From NCBI RefSeq assembly GCF_900290235.1, contig NZ_OLMK01000043.1, positions 62,001 to 126,000 on the forward strand: a stretch of 64,000 nucleotides of DNA, read 5' to 3'. Under the pieces are notes generated by a model. The model was not told the origin of the DNA. It was given only the letters and a program-made list of their open reading frames with translations, and made no database searches. The DNA is from Streptomyces sp. MA5143a. Its GTDB lineage: Bacteria; Actinomycetota; Actinomycetes; Streptomycetales; Streptomycetaceae. Made by a program: the position numbers and the translations under genes. Shown in pieces: positions 40,163 to 49,028 of the stretch (its first letter is position 1; every line of letters begins with the position of its first letter).

Positions 40163-42150
40163 TCCTTACGTCCCCCAAGTCCGCCCAGGGCGATCTGCAT
40201 GGTCTGGTCGCTACCCCCGCCGCCCGATCCGGACGCGGCCCAGCTCGGCTTGTGCTGGGGAGCGTGCGGCGCGGGTGGGGCGTGCGGTGCGTGGGGCGGC
40301 GCGTGCGGCGTGGGAGCCGCCTCGGGCGGAGCCACCATCGACCCTTGCAGTTCGGCCGCGGCGGCGGCCTTCTTCCTGTCCTGGCGCAGCATGTGGCGCC
40401 AGACGAGGATCGGCAGCGCGGTGATCAGCAGGGCGAACGTGGCCCAGATGATCATCGCCGGGTGCGCGTGCCCGTAGACGAGGCCGGCGGCGATCGAGCC
40501 GCCGAAGATCGCGATGAAGTACCAGTGGTACCGGAAGGTGCCGAACCACCGGTCGGGGCTGGCCGAGTCGCCCTTGGGCGTGACCACGAACTTGCTCTTG
40601 CGGCGCAGCGCCGAGTCGATCAGCGCCTTCGCGTACAGCGGCGCGGACAGCGCGGACATCACCATGCCGGCCACACCGCCGGAGCCCTCGGGCTCGTGCG
40701 GGGAGACGTTGTGCCTGCGGTTCCAGACGTACAGGCCTATCTGGAGCGCCGAGGCGTTCCCGTAGAGCATCAGCCACACCGTCGGGTCGATGTTCACGCC
40801 CGACGCGCCGAGGCCCAGGAAGAGGGCGCAACTCAGCGCGGCGAGGATCCAGTTGAGGGCGGACATCGGGTAGAAGATGATCATCATGGTGTAGTTGAAG
40901 AGCTTGGTCGGCGGCAGCGAGTACCAGCCCTTCCAGTACTGCTTGAGGATCGTCTCGTACGTCCCGCGCGACCAGCGCATCTGCTGGGTGAAGAAGTCCG
41001 TCCAGGCGCTGGGCCCCTCGCCCACCGCGAGCACGTCCGGGGTGTACACCGAGCGCCACTTGCGGCCCGTCACCGGGTTCTTGTGGCGGTGGATCTCGAA
41101 GCCGGTCGCCATGTCCTCGGTGATCGAGTCGTAGAGCCCGCCGATCTGCTTGAGGGCCTTGATGCGCACGGCGTTCGACGTACCCACGAACATGGGGGCG
41201 CCGTAGCGGTTGCCGGCGCGCTGGATCAGCGCGTGGAAGAGGAACTGCTGCGACTCGGCGGCCTTGGTGACGAAGTTGTCGTAGTTGCCGTACACCTGGG
41301 GGCCGATGACGAAGCCGATGTCGGGGTCGCGGAAGAAGCCGAGCATCCGCTCCAGGTAGTTGGGCAGCGGGATGTGGTCGGTGTCGACGGAGGCGAAGTA
41401 GTCGTAGTCGTCACCGTGGGCGTCGAGCCAGGCGTTGTAGTTGCCGTGCTTGGTCTTGGCGCGGTGCGGGCCCTTGGGCTGGTTCCACTTGGCGATGCCC
41501 TTGCGGGAGAAGTGGTGCACGCCGAGGCGCGCGCAGACCGCCTTCACCTCCGGGTCGTCGCCCTCGTCGAGGAGCCACACGTGCAGCAGTCCGCGGTGGC
41601 GGAGCCTGACGGCGGCCTCCAGGGTCTTCGTCACCATCTCCAGCGGCTCCTTGCCGGGCACGAAGGAGGTGAGGAAGGCGACCCTGGTGCCGACCTCGGG
41701 GACCACGGGGACGGGGTCCCGGGCGACCAGCGTGGCGTGCGCGTTGGACAGCACGTTCATGCAGCGGAAGAACTCGATCAGGCCGATCGAGACCAGCATG
41801 ACCATGTCGAGGGCGGGCAGGAACTCGTACTCGACGTAGTCGCGCTTGGTCCAGTGCTCCGGCTGGAGCAGCCAGGTGAGCAGGACCAGGGAGAGCAGCG
41901 GGGCGGCGGCCAGCATCAGGGCGACCCTCAGGCGGTGCGGCTCCTGGGAGATCAGGGAGCGGTACTGCACCGTGTAGGGCTTGCCCGGATCGGGCTGGGT
42001 GAGGGGCCCCGCGAGTCGGCTGTAGTGCTCGTAGTCGTATCTCGGAAGTGTCTTCCTCAGCTTTCGGAAGGTGCCGGTCCGGTGCGACGGGACCTTCAGT
42101 CGTGTCGTGTCGGACGGGTCGGAGTTATGCCGGGCGCCCGTCGGCGTCAT
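40159..42150 (-). CDS. cslA: Cellulose synthase-like glycosyltransferase CslA
   Basis: A 663-residue family 2 processive glycosyltransferase that makes a beta-linked glucan and moves it across the membrane at growing tips. Two N-terminal TM helices (about 75-95 and 108-125) precede the catalytic domain, with FLTSFVPGKE, the SVDTDHIP D-x-D region, EDMATGFEIH and the acceptor motif QQMRWSRGTY. Four or more TM helices follow, and the C-terminus is a Pro/His/Ala-rich tail (about 630-650). ATG 42150 is followed by 40 hydrophilic residues. Translational overlap with glxA fits the known functional pair. Control may involve the repeats 90-350 bases upstream. Confidence 0.95.
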   Translation of the reverse strand: MTPTGARHNSDPSDTTRLKVPSHRTGTFRKLRKTLPRYDYEHYSRLAGPLTQPDPGKPYTVQYRSLISQEPHRLRVALMLAAAPLLSLVLLTWLLQPEHWTKRDYVEYEFLPALDMVMLVSIGLIEFFRCMNVLSNAHATLVARDPVPVVPEVGTRVAFLTSFVPGKEPLEMVTKTLEAAVRLRHRGLLHVWLLDEGDDPEVKAVCARLGVHHFSRKGIAKWNQPKGPHRAKTKHGNYNAWLDAHGDDYDYFASVDTDHIPLPNYLERMLGFFRDPDIGFVIGPQVYGNYDNFVTKAAESQQFLFHALIQRAGNRYGAPMFVGTSNAVRIKALKQIGGLYDSITEDMATGFEIHRHKNPVTGRKWRSVYTPDVLAVGEGPSAWTDFFTQQMRWSRGTYETILKQYWKGWYSLPPTKLFNYTMMIIFYPMSALNWILAALSCALFLGLGASGVNIDPTVWLMLYGNASALQIGLYVWNRRHNVSPHEPEGSGGVAGMVMSALSAPLYAKALIDSALRRKSKFVVTPKGDSASPDRWFGTFRYHWYFIAIFGGSIAAGLVYGHAHPAMIIWATFALLITALPILVWRHMLRQDRKKAAAAAELQGSMVAPPEAAPTPHAPPHAPHAPPAPHAPQHKPSWAASGSGGGGSDQTMQIALGGLGGRKE

Positions 42151-42235
42151 GAGTCATTCCCCCCGCACACACGTTCGTGTGTGTTAGTCGGTCTTCCGCC
42201 CGCTTCGGTCCCCCTCGACCGTTACGGACGCATCG

Positions 42236-42258
42236 GTGGCGGATCGTCGCCGCCACCA
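42236..42258. promoter_or_regulatory. Inverted repeat upstream of cslA
   Basis: GGTGGCGG (42236-42243) and CCGCCACC (42251-42258) form a perfect 8-base inverted repeat with a 7-base centre, 86 bases before the cslA start. It could be an operator or a hairpin in the leader. Confidence 0.45.
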
Positions 42259-42471
42259 TGTGATCTACACCATGGAGACACGGGGCGGCGAACCTTCCGG
42301 TTCCTTCGACGCCCCCCAGGCATTCGTTCGAGAGTTCGCGCGTCGCGGTGTCGCCGGGCGGCTATGATCCGCATCCCCGGCGGGCATCGCTCGCGGCCCC
42401 TCAACTGCCGTGTATCCGCAGCCCCTTGCGGCCCAGGGTTCTATGGCGCTCTTCTTGATCGCAAGACGGAA

Positions 42472-42502
42472 ACGCGGTGTTTACCGGTCATACGCGGTGT
42501 TT
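42472..42502. repeat. Two direct 11-base repeats in the cslA-tRNA gap
   Basis: ACGCGGTGTTT occurs at 42472-42482 and 42492-42502, a 20-base period (about two helical turns). It lies in the 447-base stretch between cslA and the tRNA-Lys, which has no gene. Such phased repeats suit a regulator dimer, possibly for cslA. Confidence 0.5.
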
Positions 42503-42561
42503 GGGGCGTCAGTGGGCGATCTGTGAAACCTGGGGCGCTTTGCGGGGGTGCGTGGGTATGC

Positions 42562-42595
42562 GAAGAGGCCCCTCGCTGCTGCGAGGGGCCTCTTC
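42562..42595 (-). terminator. Terminator of the first tRNA-Lys gene
   Basis: GAAGAGGCCCCTCGC (42562-42576) and its exact complement (42581-42595) make a perfect 15-base stem with a 4-base loop, directly after the tRNA 3' end on the minus strand. Confidence 0.85.
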
Positions 42596-42597
42596 TG

Positions 42598-42674
42598 TGG
42601 TGCGCCGCCAGGGACTCGAACCCCGGACCCGCTGATTAAGAGTCAGCTGCTCTAACCAACTGAGCTAGCGGCGC
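42598..42674 (-). tRNA. tRNA-Lys (CTT), CCA encoded
   Basis: The minus strand folds as a tRNA: acceptor GCGCCGC/GCGGCGC, a TAGCTCAGTTGGTTAGAGC D-arm, an anticodon loop with CTCTTAA (anticodon CTT) and the TTCGAGT T-loop. The discriminator A is followed here by an encoded CCA (42600-42598). The 74-base body is identical to the copies at 50935 and 62665. Confidence 0.97.
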
Positions 42675-42961
42675 GTGCGGTGAAAGTTTACCGGAGGGAC
42701 GGGGGTGCTTCCGACCATCGTCGGGGCGCCGGGGCCGGGTCGCCGGCGGCCGCGTTGTGTGGGGGGACGTGTGGAAGCGTGCGAGGTTCCGCGCGCCCCC
42801 ATGGTGCATCGAGAGCCCCCTGTTCTCCGGGGTGCGGGGATCGCGCGAAGATCCGCGCGTACATCATTTGGACCGTCAGCATGCGACAGCACGAGACACT
42901 TGGAAAACTTGATGTCGTGCAGAATCGTGGAATTCTCCGCCCCGCCCGCGAGGGGAATCGC

Positions 42962-44431
42962 ATGGACGCTCCGGCATTCGAGGAAATCGATCCGGGGGCC
43001 GCCTGCGAATGCCCCGGCTGTGTTCACTGGCGGCGAGTGATGCCGTACTCGACCCTGTACGACCACCCGGGTCATCCCGCCGCCAAAACGGCCAGGCGTG
43101 CCCTCGTCGTGGCCACGGCGGCCGGTGCCGCCCTCGGTGCCGGGCATGGCGCGCCGGCGGTCGCGGCGGCCCACGCTCCCACCCTGCCCGGGGGCATTCC
43201 CGCAGGTGAGGGGCCCGACACCCCGCAGGGGGAGAAGGCCCCGCTGCACGGCCCGGCGGGGCGGCCGGCCGACGAGGAGAAGCCGTCCGAGAAGGTGAGG
43301 ACGCCGCCGATCAGCCGGGCGGAGATCATCCGGCGGGCCAGGACCTGGATCACCGCCGAGGTGCCGTACAGCATGACGGAGTACTGGCCGGACGGTTATC
43401 GGCAGGACTGTTCCGGATTCGTCTCCATGGCCTGGCATCTGCCCGGGAACGAGTGGACGGGCAGCCTGGACAACTTCGCCGAGCGCATTTCCAAGGAACA
43501 GCTGCGACCCGGCGACATGCTTCTCTTCCACAATCCGAGCGACCCGCACAGGGGCTCGCACGTGGTGATCTTCGGCGGCTGGACGGACTCCACGCACAGC
43601 GCGTACATCGCCTACGAGTCGACCCGCCCCCACGCCCGCCGCGAGGTCACCCCGTACGGCTACTGGTCCAACCCGACGCACTATGTGCCGTACCGCTACA
43701 AGGGCGTGGTCGACGACGGCACGGTGTTCCCGGACGGGGAGACGGACGGCGCCACCGAGGACCCCGACTCCTCCGGGAGCGGCGGTACGAAGGGGTCGGC
43801 GAGTCCGTCGAGCGGCAGCCGGTACCCGGGTGCCGCCTACTTCGGGCCCGGCGCCGACAACCGGTACGTCACCCGGCTCGGGCAGATGCTGGTGGAGCGC
43901 GGCGGGGCCCGCTTCTACACCGCCGGGCCGGGGCCGCGCTGGTCGGACGCGGACCGCAGGGCCACCCAGGCGTTCCAGCGGGCGCAGGGCTGGACCGGGG
44001 CGGACGCGGACGGGCTGCCGGGCCCGTCGACCTGGTCGTACCTGGTGACCGGGAAGGGCCAGGACATTCCGTCGGCGGGCAGCGCGGGCCCGCGCAGCAG
44101 GCCGCCGGTCATGTCCCGACCGCCGGTCACGACCAAGCCGCCGCTCACACCCGGGCCGCCCGGCGGCCCCGGGACGCCCGCGTCGCACGGCGTGCCCGGG
44201 TACCCGGGGCGGGGAGCGTTCCGGCCCGGCGCGTACAACGCGCACGTCACGCTGCTGGGCCAGCGGCTGGTCGAGAGGGGCTTCGGCAAGTACTACACCT
44301 CGGGTCCGGGGCCGCGCTGGGGCGAGGAGGACCGGCGGAGCGTGGAGGCGTTCCAGCGGTCCCAGGGCTGGCGCGGCGGCGCCGCCGACGGCTACCCGGG
44401 CCCGGAGACCTGGCGCCGCCTCTTCTCCTGA
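42962..44431 (+). CDS. Secreted NlpC/P60-like hydrolase with two peptidoglycan-binding repeats
   Basis: A 489-residue exported wall protein. After a hydrophilic N-terminus with ECPGC, a hydrophobic Ala-rich signal (about 45-72) leads to a Cys-His amidase/endopeptidase-like domain: Cys150 in RQDCSGFVSMAWH and His200 in GSHVVIFGGW. Two Streptomyces-type peptidoglycan-binding repeats follow (about 280-365 and 425-488), each with L-Q-LVERG, GPGPRW, AFQR-QGW and PGP-TW. The repeats are joined by a Pro-rich linker. ATG 42962 follows GAGGGG; earlier starts would overlap the tRNA. It probably remodels peptidoglycan during growth near the cslA locus, though its real bond specificity is not clear. Confidence 0.85.
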   Translation: MDAPAFEEIDPGAACECPGCVHWRRVMPYSTLYDHPGHPAAKTARRALVVATAAGAALGAGHGAPAVAAAHAPTLPGGIPAGEGPDTPQGEKAPLHGPAGRPADEEKPSEKVRTPPISRAEIIRRARTWITAEVPYSMTEYWPDGYRQDCSGFVSMAWHLPGNEWTGSLDNFAERISKEQLRPGDMLLFHNPSDPHRGSHVVIFGGWTDSTHSAYIAYESTRPHARREVTPYGYWSNPTHYVPYRYKGVVDDGTVFPDGETDGATEDPDSSGSGGTKGSASPSSGSRYPGAAYFGPGADNRYVTRLGQMLVERGGARFYTAGPGPRWSDADRRATQAFQRAQGWTGADADGLPGPSTWSYLVTGKGQDIPSAGSAGPRSRPPVMSRPPVTTKPPLTPGPPGGPGTPASHGVPGYPGRGAFRPGAYNAHVTLLGQRLVERGFGKYYTSGPGPRWGEEDRRSVEAFQRSQGWRGGAADGYPGPETWRRLFS

Positions 44432-44744
44432 CCGATCCGCGGACCCATCCGCTCCGCCCCTCCCCGGCCCCGCACCTCGTCCCGGCCACGGGCCGCCACC
44501 CCACACCCGCACCCCACCCCGGCCACCGGACCCCGCCCGGTACCCGCCCCGACCACCGCCGCTCGCCCGGCGCTCGACCGCAGACCGGCGGCCCCGATCC
44601 CGACGCCGCACCCGCCCGATGCTCACCCACACGCTCGCCCCGTCTCACCCTCACCCTCGCCCCGTTCTCAACCCCCCGCCCGCCCCTCTTCACCCTCATC
44701 AGTTCGCACCACGGTTCTTCCTGCGCGGAGGCATGGAGGCACGT
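44432..44744. other. Low-complexity intergenic region
   Basis: This 313-base stretch is rich in CCCCACCC and CTCACCCTCACCCTC-like tracts (most marked at 44640-44700) and has no gene-like frame. A GGAGG at 44735-44739 is the ribosome-binding site of the next gene. No clear terminator or operator is visible. Confidence 0.6.
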
Positions 44745-45887
44745 ATGAGTACGACCACCTCACCCACACCGGAGCCGGAAGGGGTCGCGCGGCCCGCGCG
44801 GCTCATCCAGAACGAGACGACCACCGAGATCCCCGTCCATCTGCTGTTCCGGGACGACCCGGCCCCCGTGTCCGTGCCGGTCACCCCCGCCGTCGTGGGC
44901 CGCCGGCGCGGCACCGGGGAGCAGCCGCGGGTGCGGCGGGGCCCCGCCTCGGTGAAGCCGCGGCCCACCGTCGAGGTCGACCCCGACCTGGTCGAGCGCC
45001 CCGCGCGGGTGCTGCCCGGCATGGTGGGCGTACTGGGCGGGACCTGCGGCGTGGCCGGATGCGTCCTGACGTCGTGGTGGGCCGGCGTGCTGCCCGATCT
45101 GGTCGTCAGGGCGCTGGGGCTGCCGACCGGGTACGCGGGGGGACTCGGCCCGGCGCAGTGGGCCGCGTACACCGGGGCCGGGGCCCTGACGCTGTTCGGG
45201 TTCGGCGGGCTCGCGCGGGGGCGGACCGGACGGGCCTGGGTGCTGAACCTGTTCGGCCGGTACCGGGGGACCGTCCGCCGCGCCGGGCTGCTGTGGGTGA
45301 ACCCGCTCGTGCTGCGCCGCCGGGTCGACGTACGGCTGCGGCACTGGCGGAGCGAGCCGATGCCGGCCGTCGACGCGAACGGGGTCGCGCTGCGGGTCGT
45401 CGTCCTGGTCGCCTGGCGGATGAAGGACACCGCGCGGGCCGTGCTGGGGATCGAGGACCACGAGCGTTATCTGCGCGAGTGCGTCGAGGCGGCGCTCTCC
45501 CGTGTGCTCTCCCAGCTCCCCGCCGACGTACCGCCGAACGCCCTCGTCCGGGACTCCACCCTGCGCAACACGGAGGCGGTCGGCGAGGCGCTGACCCGGC
45601 TGCTGGTGGCGGACACGGCGCCGGTCGGCCTGGAGGTGTTCTCCGTGCAGCCCGTCCGGATCGAGTACGCGCCGGAGGTCGCCGCGGTGATGCAGCGTCG
45701 GCGGATCGCGGCGCTCGACGCCCAGCACCGCGACACCGTGCTCACCTCGGTCGTCGACTCCGTCGAGGACACGGTGACCCGGCTGACGATGCGTGGCCTC
45801 GTCGAACTCGACGACTACGAGCGCAAGGCGCTGGTGAAGGACCTGACGGTGGCGTTCTACACCGGGCGGCGCGAGGCGTCCCCGTGA
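44745..45887 (+). CDS. SPFH/Band 7 domain membrane protein
   Basis: A 380-residue protein, ATG 44745 five bases after GGAGG. A 110-residue basic N-terminus is followed by two hydrophobic segments (about 92-118 and 145-162) and a Band 7/SPFH domain: FGRYRGTVRRAGLLWVNP, LRVVVLVAWRMKDTARAV, then a helical part with the proline-led turn ADVPPN and VFSVQPVRIEYAPEVAAVMQRRR. Members form oligomeric membrane scaffolds like flotillins or stomatins. It is an unusual flotillin with no long coiled coil. It precedes the LPMO gene without an obvious functional link. Confidence 0.85.
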   Translation: MSTTTSPTPEPEGVARPARLIQNETTTEIPVHLLFRDDPAPVSVPVTPAVVGRRRGTGEQPRVRRGPASVKPRPTVEVDPDLVERPARVLPGMVGVLGGTCGVAGCVLTSWWAGVLPDLVVRALGLPTGYAGGLGPAQWAAYTGAGALTLFGFGGLARGRTGRAWVLNLFGRYRGTVRRAGLLWVNPLVLRRRVDVRLRHWRSEPMPAVDANGVALRVVVLVAWRMKDTARAVLGIEDHERYLRECVEAALSRVLSQLPADVPPNALVRDSTLRNTEAVGEALTRLLVADTAPVGLEVFSVQPVRIEYAPEVAAVMQRRRIAALDAQHRDTVLTSVVDSVEDTVTRLTMRGLVELDDYERKALVKDLTVAFYTGRREASP

Positions 45888-45952
45888 ACACGGGCCCGGC
45901 GGGGCCCTGTCGTTGATATGGACACAGCCAACCGTCGCTCCTACTCTGATGC

Positions 45953-45967
45953 TTGGTCTAGACCTGG
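45953..45967. promoter_or_regulatory. DasR-type responsive element (dre)
   Basis: TTGGTCTAGACCTGG contains the perfect palindrome GGTCTAGACC (45955-45964), the core of the DasR site that represses chitin and N-acetylglucosamine genes in Streptomyces. It ends 32 bases before the LPMO start. Confidence 0.75.
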
Positions 45968-45998
45968 AACATCCCCACGTACTCCAGGGAGCGGCAGC

Positions 45999-46622
45999 AT
46001 GCGTCCAAGGACCTTCACCCGAAAACGCGCCAAGTGGTACGCCGTCGGCGTCGGTCTCGCCACCATGGGGGCCCTCGTCCTCTCCAGCGGCGGCGCCTCC
46101 GGCCACGGCTACACCGATCTCCCCGTCAGCCGGCAGAAGCTCTGTCAGAACGGCACCGTCACGAACTGCGGCGACATCCAGTGGGAGCCGCAGAGCGTGG
46201 AGGGCCCGAAGGGCTTCCCGGGCTCAGGGCCGGCTGACGGCCAGATCTGTTCCGCCGGGCACAGCAGGTTCGGGCAGCTCAACTCGCCCACCAGGCCGGG
46301 CGGCGGCGCCTGGCCCACGACCAGGGTGACGGGCGGCCAGAACCACACGTTCCGCTGGCAGTTCACCGCCATGCACGCCACCACCGACTTCACGTACTAC
46401 GTCACCAGGCCGGGCTGGAACCAGAACCACGCGCTGGCCCGCTCCGACCTCAACCTCACCCCGTTCTTCACCGTCCCCTACAACGGTCAGCGACCCCCGT
46501 CCACGCTCTCCCACACCGGACGCCTGCCGTCCGGTCTGAGCGGCCACCACGTGATCCTCGCGGTGTGGACGATCGCCGACACCGGCAACGCGTTCTACGC
46601 CTGCTCGGACGTCACGTTCTGA
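45999..46622 (+). CDS. AA10 lytic polysaccharide monooxygenase (chitin-active type)
   Basis: A 207-residue secreted copper enzyme that oxidatively breaks crystalline chitin or cellulose. After a signal peptide the mature chain should begin with His36 (GASG-HGYTDLP), and with His126 (TAMHATTDF) it forms the histidine brace. Paired Cys (KLCQNG-NCGD; ICSAG; YACSDVTF) fit small AA10 domains, and there is no extra binding module. ATG 45999 follows AGGGAG. A DasR-type site in its promoter suggests induction by N-acetylglucosamine. In Streptomyces near cslA it may also modify the tip glycan. Confidence 0.93.
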   Translation: MRPRTFTRKRAKWYAVGVGLATMGALVLSSGGASGHGYTDLPVSRQKLCQNGTVTNCGDIQWEPQSVEGPKGFPGSGPADGQICSAGHSRFGQLNSPTRPGGGAWPTTRVTGGQNHTFRWQFTAMHATTDFTYYVTRPGWNQNHALARSDLNLTPFFTVPYNGQRPPSTLSHTGRLPSGLSGHHVILAVWTIADTGNAFYACSDVTF

Positions 46623-46739
46623 CCGACAGCGCACCGGCCCCGCGAGTTCTGAGCATCGCTTGAGCTGCGCGGGGCCCCCGCACGGGTAGTTTCCCCACAC
46701 ACCGCCGACCAGGGCGGTCAGCGAACGCGGGGGATCACC

Positions 46740-47207
46740 ATGGATATGTTCCTGTACATCGTTCCCGGTCTGATCATGGCCGGTGTCGCCTTCGCGGCCT
46801 ACCGCGTACTGCGCCGCTGGGTGCAGATCCAGCGGGCCTGGAACAGCGGGCTGAGGGCGGAGGGCCGCTGCCTGAAGGCGTTCACCACGGTCAGCAAGGC
46901 CATGGGGCAGAGCAGCTCCGTGCACACCACGATCCACCATGTGTACGAGTTCACCACCCGGGACGGCCGCCCCATCCGCTTCGAGGAGGAGGACGGCCCG
47001 ATGACCACCGTCGAGGGCGACTTCGTCACGGTCTACTACACCGAGGGCCCGTCCGTGGTGGCCACGGCCCACCAGCCGGGCCGGGTGAAGCGGGCGGCGG
47101 CCAGCTTCGGCATCCTCGCCTTCCTCGGCGCGATCTTCGTCTTCTGTGTCGGCTTCATGGTCACCTTCCACCAGATGTCCGCCGACACCACCTTCCCGAG
47201 CCCGTGA
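46740..47207 (+). CDS. DUF3592-type membrane protein
   Basis: A 155-residue protein with TM helices near both ends (about 4-22 and 121-142). Between them is a beta-rich extracytoplasmic or cytoplasmic domain (GRCLKAFTTVS, TTIHHVYEFTTRDGRPIRFEEEDG, VYYTEGPSVVATAH) of the DUF3592 pattern. Function of the family is unknown. ATG 46740 follows GGGGGATC. It precedes the acyl-CoA ligase gene by 49 bases, but a palindromic operator in the gap argues for separate control. Confidence 0.78.
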   Translation: MDMFLYIVPGLIMAGVAFAAYRVLRRWVQIQRAWNSGLRAEGRCLKAFTTVSKAMGQSSSVHTTIHHVYEFTTRDGRPIRFEEEDGPMTTVEGDFVTVYYTEGPSVVATAHQPGRVKRAAASFGILAFLGAIFVFCVGFMVTFHQMSADTTFPSP

Positions 47208-47227
47208 CCGACATGCGCCTCCCCAAC

Positions 47228-47240
47228 TGACGGTACGTCA
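47228..47240. promoter_or_regulatory. Inverted repeat upstream of the acyl-CoA ligase
   Basis: TGACG-GTA-CGTCA is a perfect inverted repeat ending 16 bases before the ligase start, placed to block its promoter. The form resembles the short operators of TetR-type fatty-acid regulators. Confidence 0.5.
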
Positions 47241-47256
47241 ACTACCGTGCGCCCGT

Positions 47257-48903
47257 ATGGAGTCCACGAGGCGTACGGTCGCGCAGCTCGTCGCCGACCG
47301 GTGGGGCGACCACCGGCCGGGGCTGTGGTTCGAGGACGAGGTGCTCACCCATCACGAGGTCGCCGCCGGTGCCGCCGCCCGCGCGGCCCTCCTCGCCGAC
47401 CTGCTGCCACCCGGCGCCGAGCCACACCTCGGCGTCCTCCTCGACAACACCCCCGAGTACCCGCTGTGGCTGAGCGCCGCCGCCCTCGCGGGCGCCGCCG
47501 TCGCCGGGATCAACCCCACCCGCCGGGGCCCCGAACTGGCCCGCGACATCCTCCACACCGAGTGCCGGGTCCTCGTCACGGAACGCGCCCACCTGCCGCT
47601 CCTCGACGGCCTGCACCTGCCCGGTGTGCGGATCCTCGTCACGGACACCGAGGAGTACACCGCCCTCGTCGCCCCCTACGCGGGCGCCGAACCCGACCCT
47701 GACGGGGCCACCCCGTCCCATCGGCTCCTGCTCTACTTCACCTCCGGCTCCACCGGCGCCCCCAAGGCCGCGATCTGCTCGCAGGGCCGGCTCGCGGCGG
47801 CAGGCCGGGCCCTCGTCGACCGCTTCGGTGTGGCGCGGGACGACGTGCACTACGTCTGCATGCCGATGTTCCACGGCAACGCCGTCATCGCCGACTGGGC
47901 ACCCGCCCTGGTCGCCGGGGCGGGCGTCGCCCTGCGCCGCAGGTTCTCCGCCTCCGGCTTCCTGGACGACGTACGCGCGTACGGCGCCACGTACTTCACC
48001 TATGTCGGCCGGGCCGTGAGCTATGTCCTCGCCACCGAGCCCCGGCCCGACGACCACGACAACCCGCTGCGCACCGGCTTCGGCACGGAGGCGGGGGCCG
48101 TGGACGCGGCGGCCTTCGAGCGCCGCTTCGGGGTGCGGCTCGTCGAGGGGTACGGCTCCTCGGAGGGCGGGGCCGCGATCCAGCGGACACCGGGGACCCC
48201 GCCGGGCGCGATCGGTCGGGCGGCACTCGGCGACGACCTCGCCGTGGTCGACCCCGAGACCCGCAAGGAGTGCCCGCCGGCCGTCTTCGCCGAGGACGGC
48301 CGCCTCCTCAACGGCACCGACGCGATTGGGGAGCTGGTGAACCGGGGCCCCAACCCGTTCGAGGGCTACTGGCGCAACCCCGAGGCGGACGCGGCCCGCC
48401 GCCACGACGGCTGGTACTGGACCGGCGACCTCTTCTACCGTGACACGGGCGGCTTCCTCTACTTCGCCGGCCGCACCGACGACCGCCTCCGCGTCGACAG
48501 CGAGAACCTCGCCGCCGCCACCATCGAGAACATCCTCGCCCGCTACGAGGGCGCCGACGCCGTCGCCGTCTACGCCGTCCCCGACCCGGTCGCCGGGGAC
48601 CAGGTCATGGCGACCATCGCGGGCACCTTCGACCCGTACGGCTTCACCGAGTTCCTCTTCGCCCAGCCCGACCTCGGCACCAAGATGACCCCCCGCTTCG
48701 TCCGCGTCGTCCCCCGTATGCCCGTCACCGCCACCAACAAGATCCAGCGGGCCGCCCTGCGCCGGGAGGGCTTCCGCTGCCCCGACCCCGTCTGGTGGCG
48801 GCCCCCCGGCAAGTGGGCGTACCGCAGGCTCACCGCGGTGGACCTCGCGACCCTGGTCACCGAGTACCGGGCACGGGGCCGGGAGGAACTGCTGACCCGA
48901 TAG
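47257..48903 (+). CDS. AMP-binding acyl-CoA synthetase
   Basis: A 548-residue cytoplasmic ligase that activates a carboxylic acid, via an acyl-adenylate, to a CoA thioester. The ATP-binding loop is YFTSGSTGAPKAA, with the conserved VEGYGSSEGG, the hinge strand WYWTGDLFYRD and FAGRTDDRLRVDSEN. The Lys of the C-terminal domain appears in ATNKIQRAALRREGF. The chain length and sequence suggest a medium/long-chain or very-long-chain fatty-acid type (FadD17-like), with the exact substrate open. ATG 47257 has a poor ribosome-binding site. The upstream palindrome suggests repression released by an acyl compound. Confidence 0.9.
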   Translation: MESTRRTVAQLVADRWGDHRPGLWFEDEVLTHHEVAAGAAARAALLADLLPPGAEPHLGVLLDNTPEYPLWLSAAALAGAAVAGINPTRRGPELARDILHTECRVLVTERAHLPLLDGLHLPGVRILVTDTEEYTALVAPYAGAEPDPDGATPSHRLLLYFTSGSTGAPKAAICSQGRLAAAGRALVDRFGVARDDVHYVCMPMFHGNAVIADWAPALVAGAGVALRRRFSASGFLDDVRAYGATYFTYVGRAVSYVLATEPRPDDHDNPLRTGFGTEAGAVDAAAFERRFGVRLVEGYGSSEGGAAIQRTPGTPPGAIGRAALGDDLAVVDPETRKECPPAVFAEDGRLLNGTDAIGELVNRGPNPFEGYWRNPEADAARRHDGWYWTGDLFYRDTGGFLYFAGRTDDRLRVDSENLAAATIENILARYEGADAVAVYAVPDPVAGDQVMATIAGTFDPYGFTEFLFAQPDLGTKMTPRFVRVVPRMPVTATNKIQRAALRREGFRCPDPVWWRPPGKWAYRRLTAVDLATLVTEYRARGREELLTR

Positions 48904-49028
48904 CCGGGCCGGTGGCCGAAGGCGCGCACGGCCACCGGCCGGACCCACCCGGAGGTAGGGCTGGACCCACCCCCGAACACCCCCTGTCCGTATGGTCGTT
49001 GCCGGGCGCCGCCGCCTACCGTGAGCCC

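Noticed and set aside
42680..42961. Upstream extension of the NlpC/P60-like gene
   Set aside because: It begins within five bases of the tRNA gene and encodes a Cys/Arg-rich tail; ATG 42962 has a ribosome-binding site and begins a normal N-terminus.
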